DNA of 44,610 nt from Lachnospiraceae bacterium (GCA_900770345.1 CAAGKF010000138.1:1-44610), one strand, 5' to 3'; positions 15,987 to 24,420 are shown, numbered from the stretch's first letter. A program made the numbers and translations. The notes: generated by a model from the letters alone, not told the origin.

Positions 15987-16355
15987 ATGGCTCGTATTTC
16001 AGGTGTTGACTTACCAAGAGAAAAACGTGTTGAGATCGGTCTTACTTACATCTACGGTATCGGTAGAACAAGCTCCAACCGAATCTTAGCAGAAGCTGGC
16101 GTTAATCCAGATACTCGCGTTAAGGATTTAACTGACGATGAGGTGAAGAAGCTGGCAACCATTATCGCTGATACTCAGGTTGTTGAAGGTGATCTTCGTA
16201 GAGAGATTGCTATGAACATCAAGAGACTTCAGGAAATCGGATGCTACAGAGGAATTCGTCACAGAAAGAGCCTGCCGGTTCGCGGTCAGAAGACAAAGAC
16301 CAACGCAAGAACCTGCAAGGGTCCGAGAAAGACAGTAGCAAATAAGAAGAAATAA
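15987..16355 (+). CDS. rpsM: 30S ribosomal protein uS13
   Basis: A 122-residue S13 in the 30S head, contacting P-site tRNA and S19. Motifs ARISGVDLPREKRVEIGLTY and the C-terminal RGIRHRKSLPVRGQKTKTNA. AGGAGG lies upstream of the ATG. A 118-base spacer with two inverted repeats precedes rpsK. Confidence 0.98.
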   Translation: MARISGVDLPREKRVEIGLTYIYGIGRTSSNRILAEAGVNPDTRVKDLTDDEVKKLATIIADTQVVEGDLRREIAMNIKRLQEIGCYRGIRHRKSLPVRGQKTKTNARTCKGPRKTVANKKK

Positions 16356-16362
16356 GCATTGA

Positions 16363-16444
16363 ATGTTCCGCAAAAGAACATCAACAGCAGGTAACACGGT
16401 AACAGAATTCGATTTGCATGTTTTAAAAACAGGAGAGCGAATTC
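16363..16444 (+). promoter_or_regulatory. rpsM-rpsK spacer inverted repeats
   Basis: ATGTTC/GAACAT (16363-16368/16376-16381) with a 7-base loop, and a perfect 7-bp inverted repeat GAATTCG/CGAATTC (16405-16411/16438-16444). The second encloses an AGGAG that could act as a decoy or masked ribosome-binding site. No T-run. Function unknown. Confidence 0.35.
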
Positions 16445-16473
16445 AAGAAAATGAGAAAGTAGGTTAGTTTAAA

Positions 16474-16878
16474 ATGGCTAAAAAAGTGTCCACTACAGCA
16501 AAAAAAGTGACAAAAAAGCGTGTAAAGAAAAACGTTGAACGCGGACAGGCACATATCCAGTCATCTTTTAATAACACAATCGTTACATTAACTGATGCGC
16601 AGGGTAACGCTTTATCATGGGCAAGTGCCGGTGGTCTGGGATTTAGAGGTTCAAGGAAATCTACTCCTTATGCAGCTCAGATGGCAGCAGAAACTGCTAC
16701 AAAGGCAGCTCTTATACATGGCTTAAAATCCGTAGACGTTATGGTTAAGGGTCCTGGTTCAGGACGTGAGGCCGCTATCCGTGCCCTTCAGGCATGCGGT
16801 CTGGAAGTAACAAGCATTAAGGATGTAACTCCGGTTCCACATAACGGATGCCGTCCGCCAAAGCGTAGAAGAGTCTGA
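16474..16878 (+). CDS. rpsK: 30S ribosomal protein uS11
   Basis: A 134-residue S11 on the 30S platform near the E site. Motifs HIQSSFNNTIVTLTDAQGNA, SAGGLGFRGSRKSTPYAAQ and the C-terminal PVPHNGCRPPKRRRV. The usual upstream AGGAGG is not adjacent to this ATG (AGTAGGTTAG is), so initiation may be weaker or controlled. Confidence 0.97.
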   Translation: MAKKVSTTAKKVTKKRVKKNVERGQAHIQSSFNNTIVTLTDAQGNALSWASAGGLGFRGSRKSTPYAAQMAAETATKAALIHGLKSVDVMVKGPGSGREAAIRALQACGLEVTSIKDVTPVPHNGCRPPKRRRV

Positions 16879-16904
16879 TTCATCTTAATTAGGAGGTAAT
16901 AAAA

Positions 16905-17498
16905 GTGGCAGTAGATAGAGTTCCTGTTCTTAAAAGATGCAGATCCCTTGGCCTGGATCCGATCTATTTAGGAATTGATAAAAAGTCAAACAGAGAATCA
17001 AAAAGAGCAAACAAGAAGTTAAGTGAATACGGCATGCAGTTAAGAGAAAAGCAGAAAGCCAAATTCATTTACGGTGTGTTAGAGAAACCTTTCCGCAATT
17101 ATTATGCAAAAGCTTCCAAAATGAACGGTATGGTTGGTACCAACCTGATGATCCTTTTGGAGTGCAGACTGGATAACGTTCTGTTCCGTATGGGATTCGG
17201 ACGTACACGTAAGGAGACCAGACAGATTGTAGACCACAAGCATGTACTGGTAAACGGCAAGCCTGTAAATGTACCTTCTTATCAGGTAAAGGCCGGCGAT
17301 GTAATTGAGATCAAAGAGAAGTACAAATCTGCTCAGAGATACAAAGATATTCTGGAAGTAACCGGCGGACGTATGGTACCTGCATGGATCGAAGCTGATC
17401 AGGAGAACCTGCGCGGAACCGTAAAAGAGCTTCCGACCAGAGACGAGATCGATGTTCCGGTAAACGAAATGCTTATCGTCGAGTTGTACTCCAAATAA
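16905..17498 (+). CDS. rpsD: 30S ribosomal protein uS4
   Basis: A 197-residue S4, a primary 16S rRNA assembly protein. It has the S4 RNA-binding domain (RLDNVLFRMGFGRTRKETRQ, HVLVNGKPVNVPSY). The N terminus lacks the CxxC zinc finger of some S4 versions. Start GTG 16905 after AGGAGG. In E. coli the alpha operon is repressed by S4; in Bacillus S4 controls its own gene. Here rpsD is in the alpha cluster. Confidence 0.97.
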   Translation: MAVDRVPVLKRCRSLGLDPIYLGIDKKSNRESKRANKKLSEYGMQLREKQKAKFIYGVLEKPFRNYYAKASKMNGMVGTNLMILLECRLDNVLFRMGFGRTRKETRQIVDHKHVLVNGKPVNVPSYQVKAGDVIEIKEKYKSAQRYKDILEVTGGRMVPAWIEADQENLRGTVKELPTRDEIDVPVNEMLIVELYSK

Positions 17499-17530
17499 TC
17501 CGTTCCCTATTAAGGAATTGTTTAAGGTAT

Positions 17531-17589
17531 GCCTGTCCTGTTTGCGGACAGGCGTACTTTGCTGGATTTAAGGCACTGTCTGACAGTGC
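17531..17589 (+). promoter_or_regulatory. Two strong hairpins between rpsD and rpoA
   Basis: GCCTGTCC/GGACAGGC (17531-17538/17546-17553) with a 7-base loop, and GCACTGTC/GACAGTGC (17573-17580/17582-17589), which is a near-perfect palindrome. Neither has a proper T-tract. They resemble a two-stem control or processing element just before the rpoA ribosome-binding site. Confidence 0.5.
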
Positions 17590-17635
17590 TTCATGCCTCG
17601 AGATTTGACAGAGACCCAAAAAGGAGGGGCTACTA

Positions 17636-18598
17636 GTGTTCGATTTTGAAAAACCAAATATTGAGATCGCAGAGATTTCAGAAGACAAAAGATACGGCAA
17701 GTTTGTAGTTGAACCACTTGAGAGAGGTTACGGCACTACACTGGGCAATTCCCTGAGAAGGATCATGCTTTCTTCTTTACCCGGAGCCGCAGTGAGTCAG
17801 GTAAAAATCGACGGCGTTTTGCATGAGTTCAGTTCTATTCCTGGAGTAAAGGAAGATGTAACTGAAATTATTATGAACATCAAAAGCTTGGCGATTAAGA
17901 ATAACAGCGATACCGATGAACCCAAGGTTGCATATATTGAATTTGAGGGTGAGGGCGTTATCACTGCAGCTGATATCCAGGCAGATGCTGATATCGAGAT
18001 TATGAATCCGGATCAGGTCATCGCAACCTTAAGCGGCGGCGCAGACAGTAAGTTCTACATGGAGCTTACAATTACCAAGGGCCGTGGATACATCAGCGCA
18101 GACAAGAATAAAAATGACGATCTTCCGATCGGTGTGATTGCTGTCGATTCTATCTACACCCCTGTTGAGCGTGTAAATATGGCGGTTGCCAACACTCGTG
18201 TTGGTCAGCAGACAGATTACGACAAGCTGACACTGGAGATCTATACCAACGGCACCCTGGCTCCCGATGAGGCAGTCAGTCTGGCAGCTAAGGTATTAAG
18301 CGAGCATTTGAATCTGTTCATCGATCTTTCTGAGAATGCCAAGACTGCTGAGATCATGGTAGAGAAGGAAGACAACGAGAAGGAAAAAGTGCTTGAGATG
18401 AATATTGACGAGCTGGAGCTTTCCGTTCGTTCTTATAACTGTCTGAAGAGAGCCGGCATCAACACCGTTGAGGAGCTGTGCAACAGGACATCTGAGGATA
18501 TGATGAAGGTACGTAATCTGGGACGCAAGTCCTTGGAGGAAGTACTTGCTAAGTTAAAGGAATTAGGCCTTCAGCTGAACCCCAGCGATGAGGCTTAA
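17636..18598 (+). CDS. rpoA: RNA polymerase alpha subunit
   Basis: A 320-residue alpha subunit. The N-terminal assembly domain has YGKFVVEPLERGYGTTLGNS and RRIMLSSLPGAAV. The C-terminal domain (about residues 250-310), which binds UP elements and activators, has LELSVRSYNCLKRAGINTVE and VRNLGRKSLEEV. Start GTG 17636 after AAGGAGG. Confidence 0.98.
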   Translation: MFDFEKPNIEIAEISEDKRYGKFVVEPLERGYGTTLGNSLRRIMLSSLPGAAVSQVKIDGVLHEFSSIPGVKEDVTEIIMNIKSLAIKNNSDTDEPKVAYIEFEGEGVITAADIQADADIEIMNPDQVIATLSGGADSKFYMELTITKGRGYISADKNKNDDLPIGVIAVDSIYTPVERVNMAVANTRVGQQTDYDKLTLEIYTNGTLAPDEAVSLAAKVLSEHLNLFIDLSENAKTAEIMVEKEDNEKEKVLEMNIDELELSVRSYNCLKRAGINTVEELCNRTSEDMMKVRNLGRKSLEEVLAKLKELGLQLNPSDEA

Positions 18599-18613
18599 TA
18601 ATAGAGCAACATC

Positions 18614-18712
18614 CCGGACCAGTAAGACCAAAGATGCATGGTTGCGGGCGCCACGAAAATCATGCGGGTAAAAAATGCCGGAACCAGTAAGTCCGATGAA
18701 GCATGGCTGCGG
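18614..18712 (+). repeat. Imperfect direct repeat before rplQ
   Basis: Two copies, 18614-18647 and 18678-18712, 64 bases apart. Both read CCGGA(A)CCAGTAAG, a short variable part, then GCATGG-T/C-TGCGG. They fill the rpoA-rplQ spacer and end just before the rplQ ribosome-binding site. Function unknown; a duplicated RNA-binding site is possible. Confidence 0.6.
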
Positions 18713-18740
18713 TATTCCGCGAATAATGGAGGAAAATAAA

Positions 18741-19277
18741 ATGGCAGGTTACAGAAAATTAGGAAGAACATCTAATCAGAGAAAGGCTATGATCCGCAGC
18801 CAGGTTACTGCACTGTTATATCATGGTCATATCAGAACAACAGAGACCAGAGCAAAAGAGATCCGCAAGGTCGCTGAGGGTCTGATCGCTATGGCTGTTA
18901 AGGAAAAGGATAACTTTGAGACTGTTAAGGTTACTGCTAAGGTTGCCCGCAAGGACAAGGACGGCAAGCGTGTAAAGGAAGTTGTAGACGGCAAGAAGGT
19001 TACCGTTTACGATGAGGTAGAGAAGGAAATCAAGAAGGATATGCCTTCCAGACTGCATGCAAGAAGACAGATGCTGAAGGTTCTTTACGGAGTAACTGAT
19101 GTTCCTGCAGCAGCAGCTGGCAAGAAGAAGAACACCAAATCCGTAGATCTGGTAGCTAAGTTATTCGATGAAGTAGCTCCGAAGTACGCAAGCCGCAATG
19201 GTGGTTACACCAGAATCGTAAAGATCGGCCCGCGTAAGGGCGATGCTGCTATGGAAGTTCTGCTTGAATTAATCTAA
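18741..19277 (+). CDS. rplQ: 50S ribosomal protein bL17, extended form
   Basis: A 178-residue L17; most bacterial L17 are about 115-130 residues. The N-terminal core (YRKLGRTSNQRKAMIRSQVT, TTETRAKEIRKVAEGLI) and the C-terminal core (VAKLFDEVAPKYASRNGGYT) are standard. The extra length is in the middle: a basic/acidic stretch around residues 60-95 and an Ala/Lys-rich stretch before SVDLVAKL. Starts at ATG 18741 after TGGAGG. An upstream ATG at 18675 lies in the direct repeat and is rejected. Confidence 0.95.
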   Translation: MAGYRKLGRTSNQRKAMIRSQVTALLYHGHIRTTETRAKEIRKVAEGLIAMAVKEKDNFETVKVTAKVARKDKDGKRVKEVVDGKKVTVYDEVEKEIKKDMPSRLHARRQMLKVLYGVTDVPAAAAGKKKNTKSVDLVAKLFDEVAPKYASRNGGYTRIVKIGPRKGDAAMEVLLELI

Positions 19278-19298
19278 TCCGAATATAGTTATGCAGGC

Positions 19299-19335
19299 GG
19301 CTGCAGATATGGTCATTCGTATCTGCAGCCTTTCT
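19299..19335 (+). terminator. Terminator of the ribosomal/rpoA operon
   Basis: An 11-bp stem, GGCTGCAGATA (19299-19309) and TATCTGCAGCC (19320-19330), with a 10-base loop, then TTTCT. Confidence 0.85.
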
Positions 19336-19430
19336 ATATCTGAGAGTACAGGCTGACGCAGGCGTTCTGTGTATGTATCTGTTGTTTAAATTTACGTAAG
19401 ATTATGAAAATAAAGAAAGAATATCGTAAG

Positions 19431-19460
19431 TTGACGCAAAACTACAATATGTCTTATAAT
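19431..19460 (+). promoter_or_regulatory. Sigma-A-type promoter for the second cell-wall-binding protein
   Basis: TTGACG (19431-19436), 18-base spacer, perfect TATAAT (19455-19460), about 50 bases upstream of the start. Confidence 0.75.
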
Positions 19461-19510
19461 AGAGCCAGGAAGAACAAAACTGGGGCGCCCCCTTGGAGGA
19501 GGTTATGATG

Positions 19511-20767
19511 ATGAAAAATGTGAAACGATGGTTCTGCATGGCTTTAACAGCTGCGACTGTTGCTGCAGCACTGCCGGTGCAGACATATGCATCTGATTAT
19601 AAGTATATTACCAGCATTTCTCTGAAGCTGGAGGTTGAAGCAGAGGCGGGGGATGAGCTGGACAGCGGAGACAGCCTTGGTACCAGCAAGGATGACTCCG
19701 GAACCAGGGTTTACACGACCTCTGATAAATACGACGTAGCTTCGGCGGAGTGGTACAGTGATAAGGAGATAGGCATCGGCGATACGCCAAAGATCATTGT
19801 CTGGCTGGAACCCAATTCCTCCAGTGACGGAGAGTATGATTATAAGTTCCGCAGCAGCTACAGTTCCAGCAACGTCAGCGTCAGCGGCGGTGAGTTTGTA
19901 TCAGCCAGCAAGAGCGGCAGTGACCTGAAGGTTGTGATTCGGACTAAGGGTATTAAAGGAACTTATGAACCGCCGGAGGATGTTGAATGGGGAAGCGGTA
20001 AGGGAAAGGCCACCTGGGAAGAGCCGGATGATACTTCCGGATATTATGATGTTTATCTGTATCGCGGCAATTCTGTTGTAAAGAAGCTGGAAGAATACAA
20101 CGGTACTTCCTATAATTTTTATCCTTATATGACAAAAGAAGGAGATTACAGTTTTAAGGTTCGCACGGTTCCGCATACGGATGAGCAGAAGCAGTACGGC
20201 AAAAAGAGTGAATGGGCTGAATCGGACGACAAATACATCGATGAGGATGAAGTGTCCGATGGAACCGGTCAGAGCAGTGACAGCAGTGTAAGCGGAGGAT
20301 CAACTGCCAGCGGAGGCACTACGGATGTAGGATGGATGCAGGATGGCGATACATGGTATTTCCGTTATCCGGATGGCACATATCAGAAAAACGGCTGGCT
20401 GAAATGGAATAATAAGTGGTATATTTTTGACAGCAGCGGCAGGATGCTGACAGGCTGGCAGCAGACAGGCGGAAAATGGTATTATATAGGGCCCTCCGGA
20501 GATATGAAGGTGGGCTGGGTGCAGAGCGGAGGCATGTGGTATTACATGAATCCCAATCAGGACGGGCCGGAAGGGGCTATGGTAACCAGCAGCTGGCTCA
20601 CGATTGACGGAAAGACCTATTTCCTCAATGAAAATGGTGTTATGGCAGAAGGCTGGACCAAGGTTCAGGACAACTGGTACTATTTCTACCCGGGGCAGGG
20701 GTACAAGGCAGTGAATACAGCGATCAGCGGGTTCCAGTTGGATGCCGATGGAGTATGGCAGCACTAA
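19511..20767 (+). CDS. Secreted protein with C-terminal choline-binding-type repeats
   Basis: A 418-residue exported protein. The signal peptide ends near LPVQTYASDY. Residues about 30-250 form an unrecognised, Ser/Asp/Tyr-rich region with a possible fibronectin-III-like stretch (GKATWEEPDDTSGYYDVYLY). After a Ser/Gly linker, the last 140 residues are CW_binding_1 repeats (GWLKWNNKWYIFDSSGRMLT, GWQQTGGKWYYIGPSGDMKV). Three ATGs (19505, 19508, 19511) follow AGGAGG; 19511 has the best spacing. It has its own promoter and terminator and separates rplQ from ecfA1, neighbours in many Firmicutes. The repeats suggest wall anchoring; the function is unknown. Confidence 0.8.
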   Translation: MKNVKRWFCMALTAATVAAALPVQTYASDYKYITSISLKLEVEAEAGDELDSGDSLGTSKDDSGTRVYTTSDKYDVASAEWYSDKEIGIGDTPKIIVWLEPNSSSDGEYDYKFRSSYSSSNVSVSGGEFVSASKSGSDLKVVIRTKGIKGTYEPPEDVEWGSGKGKATWEEPDDTSGYYDVYLYRGNSVVKKLEEYNGTSYNFYPYMTKEGDYSFKVRTVPHTDEQKQYGKKSEWAESDDKYIDEDEVSDGTGQSSDSSVSGGSTASGGTTDVGWMQDGDTWYFRYPDGTYQKNGWLKWNNKWYIFDSSGRMLTGWQQTGGKWYYIGPSGDMKVGWVQSGGMWYYMNPNQDGPEGAMVTSSWLTIDGKTYFLNENGVMAEGWTKVQDNWYYFYPGQGYKAVNTAISGFQLDADGVWQH

Positions 20768-20810
20768 ACGGATACGTGTAAGGATAGTTGAAATATTTGT
20801 GAGCGAAGAT

Positions 20811-20847
20811 TCCTCTGAGGGACAGATTTCCTTCAGAGGAGTTTTTG
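20811..20847 (+). terminator. Terminator of the second cell-wall-binding gene
   Basis: TCCTCTGA (20811-20818) pairs with TCAGAGGA (20833-20840), followed by GTTTTTG. Confidence 0.8.
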
Positions 20848-20938
20848 TATGCGGGAACGCGGTGAAAAGTTGCTGTTCTGACGCTGCTGTTCGGACTCCC
20901 CTGTTCAGGCGCCGTCTAAACTGTAATGCGGTATACTC

Positions 20939-20967
20939 TTGACTTATGAAATGATATCATCTAAAAT
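20939..20967 (+). promoter_or_regulatory. Promoter of ecfA1-ecfA2-ecfT-truA
   Basis: TTGACT (20939-20944), 17-base spacer, TAAAAT (20962-20967), 39 bases upstream of ecfA1. Confidence 0.65.
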
Positions 20968-21006
20968 TGAAAAACGTAACAGAAGGTTGATTTTGAGAGG
21001 AAACCA

Positions 21007-21909
21007 ATGGGAATTATTAAAGCTGCCAGGCTGATATATGAGTATGTCAGACGGGATGAAGAAGAAAATATAGAAGAAGTCAAGAGAGCCATTGACGGTA
21101 TGGATCTGGAGATCAATCAGGGAGATTTCGTGGCTGTCCTGGGACACAACGGCTCCGGAAAATCTACGTTTGCCAAGCATATTAACGGACTCCTGCTGCC
21201 TACAGAGGGAACTGTATGGGTAGGCGGTATGGACACCAGAGATGAGGAACACATCTGGGATGTGCGGAAAACGGCGGGTATGGTTTTTCAGAATCCGGAC
21301 AATCAGATCATCGGAAACGTGGTGGAGGAGGATGTGGGCTTTGGCCCGGAGAATATCGGCGTGCCTACGGAAGAAATATGGCGCCGTGTGGACGAAAGTC
21401 TGAAGGCGGTGGGGATGACGGCATACCGTCTTCAGTCGCCCAATAAGCTGTCCGGCGGTCAAAAGCAGAGAGTGGCTATCGCCGGTGTTATGGCTATGAA
21501 GCCCAGGTGTATTGTTCTGGATGAGCCGACGGCTATGCTGGATCCCAATGGCCGAAGAGAAGTGATCCGTACGGTCAGAGAGCTGAACCGGTCGGAGGGC
21601 ATTACGGTGCTGCTGATCACTCACTATATGGAAGAGGCCATTGACGCTGACCGGATTATTGTAATGGATGACGGCAGGATCGTGATGGATGGAAGGCCAG
21701 AAGAGGTATTTTCAAAGGTCAGCCAACTGAAAAGCTACGGCCTGGATGTGCCTCAGGTTACGGAGCTGGCATATGAGCTGCGTGAGGCGGGAATGCCTTT
21801 GTCGGAGGGGATTCTGAGTCGGGAGAACTTGACGGAGCAGCTGACGGCAGTTCTGGGAAAAAGAACTGCCGGTGTTGAGGAGAAGAAAAATGTCGATCAA
21901 AGCAGTTGA
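21007..21909 (+). CDS. ecfA1: ECF transporter ATPase EcfA1
   Basis: A 300-residue ATP-binding subunit of the energy-coupling factor module, which powers many substrate-binding S components for vitamins, cobalt or nickel. Walker A GHNGSGKST near residue 45, Q-loop MVFQNPDNQI, signature LSGGQKQR near residue 147, Walker B IVLDEPTAMLD and the switch His in LLITHYM. The FQNPDNQ motif is typical of EcfA. The last 20 bases overlap ecfA2. Confidence 0.96.
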   Translation: MGIIKAARLIYEYVRRDEEENIEEVKRAIDGMDLEINQGDFVAVLGHNGSGKSTFAKHINGLLLPTEGTVWVGGMDTRDEEHIWDVRKTAGMVFQNPDNQIIGNVVEEDVGFGPENIGVPTEEIWRRVDESLKAVGMTAYRLQSPNKLSGGQKQRVAIAGVMAMKPRCIVLDEPTAMLDPNGRREVIRTVRELNRSEGITVLLITHYMEEAIDADRIIVMDDGRIVMDGRPEEVFSKVSQLKSYGLDVPQVTELAYELREAGMPLSEGILSRENLTEQLTAVLGKRTAGVEEKKNVDQSS

Positions 21910-22750
21910 TTTGAATTTCGTATACGGCGGCGGCACTGCCTTTGAGCAGCATGCCCTGTTTGATGTGAATTTTGAGATAAAAGACGGGGAGTTTGTCTGT
22001 CTGATCGGGCATACGGGCTCCGGAAAATCTACGCTGATCCAGCATTTGAACGGACTGATCAAGGCCAGCGCAGGAAGTCTTTATTATAACGGAGAGAATA
22101 TTTACAGTGAAGGCTATGATATGAAAGAGCTGAGGAGCAAGGTGGGGATGGTATTTCAGTACCCGGAGCATCAGCTTTTTGAAGTGGATGTGCTGTCTGA
22201 TGTATGTTTCGGCCCCAAAAATCAGGGGCTGAGCGGTGAAGAGGCGGAGAAGAAAGCGAAGGAAGCGCTTGCGCTGGTTGGTCTGGATGCTTCTTATTAC
22301 AGCCGTTCGCCTTTTGAACTGTCGGGCGGACAGAAGAGGCGGGTCGCTATTGCCGGTGTGCTTGCCATGGATCCGGAGGTGCTGATTCTGGATGAACCTA
22401 CGGCAGGACTGGATCCGAGAGGAAGAGATGAGATACTGGGACAGATCGCCCGGCTGCACAGAGAAAAGGGAATGACGATTATCCTTGTTTCTCACAGTAT
22501 GGAGGATGTGGCAAGATACGCGGACCGCCTGATCGTGATGAATCATGGGCAGAAGGTTTTTGACGGTGCTCCCAAAGAGGTGTTTCGTCATTATAAAGAA
22601 TTGGAATCCATGGGGCTTGCGGCTCCGCAGATCACTTATCTTGTACATGATCTGCGGGGAATGGGGCTGGAGATTGACAGTGATATTACAACAGTGGAAG
22701 AAGCCAGGGATGCCATATTGACTCTGTGGAGGAAAAAACAGAATGATTAG
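21890..22750 (+). CDS. ecfA2: ECF transporter ATPase EcfA2
   Basis: A 286-residue partner ATPase; it forms the EcfA1-EcfA2 heterodimer. Walker A GHTGSGKST near residue 39, Q-loop VFQYPEHQLF, signature LSGGQKRR, Walker B LILDEPTAGLD, switch ILVSHSM. Start ATG 21890 after GAGGAG, inside the end of ecfA1, so translation is coupled. It overlaps ecfT by 8 bases. Confidence 0.95.
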   Translation: MSIKAVDLNFVYGGGTAFEQHALFDVNFEIKDGEFVCLIGHTGSGKSTLIQHLNGLIKASAGSLYYNGENIYSEGYDMKELRSKVGMVFQYPEHQLFEVDVLSDVCFGPKNQGLSGEEAEKKAKEALALVGLDASYYSRSPFELSGGQKRRVAIAGVLAMDPEVLILDEPTAGLDPRGRDEILGQIARLHREKGMTIILVSHSMEDVARYADRLIVMNHGQKVFDGAPKEVFRHYKELESMGLAAPQITYLVHDLRGMGLEIDSDITTVEEARDAILTLWRKKQND

Positions 22751-23543
22751 AGAGATTACATTAGGACAATACTATCCTGTGGATTCTGTTATCCACAGGC
22801 TGGATCCGAGAACCAAGCTGTTCGGAACGATGGTGTTTATTGTGGCGCTGTTTATCGCGGACAGCATTTGGGGATATCTGCTGGCCACTTTTGCTCTGGC
22901 AGCTGTGATCCGGCTTTCCAGAGTACCGTTTCGTTTTATTGTAAGAGGCCTGAGGGCAATTGTGATCCTGCTGCTGATCAGCGTCAGCTTCAACCTGTTT
23001 CTGACGCCGGGCCGTGTACTGGCGCAGTTCTGGATCTTTAAGATTACGGCGGAAGGTCTTCGTCTCTCCGCTTTCATGGGGGTGCGTCTGATCTATCTGG
23101 TGATCGGATCCTCTCTTATGACACTGACCACCACACCGAATCAGCTGACAGACGGACTTGAAAAGGGACTGGGATTTTTAAAAAGATTCGGAGTGCCTGT
23201 CCATGAGGTGTCCATGATGATGTCTATTGCACTGCGGTTTATTCCTATCCTGGTGGAGGAAACAGACAAGATCATGAAAGCTCAGATGGCCCGGGGAGCC
23301 GATTTTGAAACGGGAAATCTGATTCAGAAGGCCAAGGCCATGGTGCCGCTTCTGGTACCTCTTTTTATATCCGCATTCCGCAGAGCTACGGATCTGGCAA
23401 TGGCCATGGAAGCCCGCTGCTATCGGGGCGGTGAAGGACGTACAAAGATGAAACCGCTTCAGTACCGTCCCGGGGATCATAATGCTTATATGATCTATGC
23501 TCTTTATTTCGTGTTGGTAATTGCCTCACGCGTGTATTTGTAA
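22743..23543 (+). CDS. ecfT: ECF transporter transmembrane subunit EcfT
   Basis: A 266-residue integral membrane scaffold that links the ATPases to interchangeable S components. It begins IREITLGQYYPVDSVIHRLD, a typical EcfT start, and has the ATPase-coupling segments with Ala-Arg-Gly (MARGAD) and MAMEARCYRGGEGRT. No S component is in the window, consistent with a shared group II module. Confidence 0.95.
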   Translation: MIREITLGQYYPVDSVIHRLDPRTKLFGTMVFIVALFIADSIWGYLLATFALAAVIRLSRVPFRFIVRGLRAIVILLLISVSFNLFLTPGRVLAQFWIFKITAEGLRLSAFMGVRLIYLVIGSSLMTLTTTPNQLTDGLEKGLGFLKRFGVPVHEVSMMMSIALRFIPILVEETDKIMKAQMARGADFETGNLIQKAKAMVPLLVPLFISAFRRATDLAMAMEARCYRGGEGRTKMKPLQYRPGDHNAYMIYALYFVLVIASRVYL

Positions 23544-23571
23544 TATCTTATGGAAAGAGGAGTCAGCTCAT

Positions 23572-24345
23572 ATGAAGCGAGTGCGGATGGTAGTGGCCTA
23601 TGACGGTACCGGATATCACGGCTGGCAGCTGCAGCCGGGGGCGGTGACTGTGGAACAGGTTTTGAATGAGAAATTGTCGGAGCTTCTGGGAGAACCCATA
23701 GAGGTTATAGGCGCCAGCAGGACGGATTCCGGCGTTCATGCCCGGGGAAATGTGGCCGTGTTCGATACGGAGCACCGGATGCCGGCAGATAAAATATGCC
23801 CGGCGTTAAATCAGCGTCTTCCCGAAGATATCAGAATCCAGTCCTCCGAGGAAGTCCCCGCAGATTGGCATCCCAGAAAATGCAGCTGCGTTAAAACATA
23901 CGAATATAAAATACTGAACCGGAGAACAGAACTGCCCATGGAGCGTCTGTATTCCCACTTCTGTTATTTTAAGCTGGATATGGAACAGATGCGGCTGGCA
24001 GCAGAGAGACTGACGGGAGAACATGATTTTAAAAGCTTCTGCAATGTCCGTACTCAGGTTAAGGATACGGTCCGCAGGGTATATTCCATACAGTTGGAAC
24101 GGGATGAACGGGATATGATCACGATCCGCGTTACCGGCGGCGGCTTTCTTTACAATATGGTGCGTATTATTGCAGGTACGCTTCTGAGCGTGGGAATGGG
24201 GCAGCTGAAGCCGGAGGATATGGACCGTATTCTGGAAGCCAGAGACCGGAGCGCCGCGGGGCCTACAGCGCCTGCCAGAGGGCTCACCCTTGCAGAAATC
24301 CGCTACGATGCGGAAACAACCGGAAGGGCCGGACAGGTACCGTAA
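23572..24345 (+). CDS. truA: tRNA pseudouridine(38-40) synthase TruA
   Basis: A 257-residue enzyme that isomerises uridines 38-40 in the tRNA anticodon arm. Catalytic Asp52 lies in GASRTDSGVHARG; other motifs are LPEDIRIQ and the C-terminal GGGFLYNMVRIIAGTLLSVG. Start ATG 23572 after AAAGAGGAG; an in-frame reading from 23521 lies within ecfT. It is the usual last gene of the ecf group in Firmicutes, before rplM. Confidence 0.96.
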   Translation: MKRVRMVVAYDGTGYHGWQLQPGAVTVEQVLNEKLSELLGEPIEVIGASRTDSGVHARGNVAVFDTEHRMPADKICPALNQRLPEDIRIQSSEEVPADWHPRKCSCVKTYEYKILNRRTELPMERLYSHFCYFKLDMEQMRLAAERLTGEHDFKSFCNVRTQVKDTVRRVYSIQLERDERDMITIRVTGGGFLYNMVRIIAGTLLSVGMGQLKPEDMDRILEARDRSAAGPTAPARGLTLAEIRYDAETTGRAGQVP

Positions 24346-24420
24346 AACCAAACGGCAGCAGAGCATGGAAAAATGGCGCAGAAATGCTGAAAAACCTTTG
24401 AAAAACCACGAAAAAAGTGG

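Noticed and set aside
18675..18740. Upstream ATG as the rplQ start
   Set aside because: It lies in the duplicated spacer, has no ribosome-binding site and would add 22 unrelated residues to L17.
21758..22648. Minus-strand frame across ecfA1 and ecfA2
   Set aside because: Shadow of EcfA ATPases with all motifs on the plus strand; His/Pro/Arg-rich translation typical of antisense frames.
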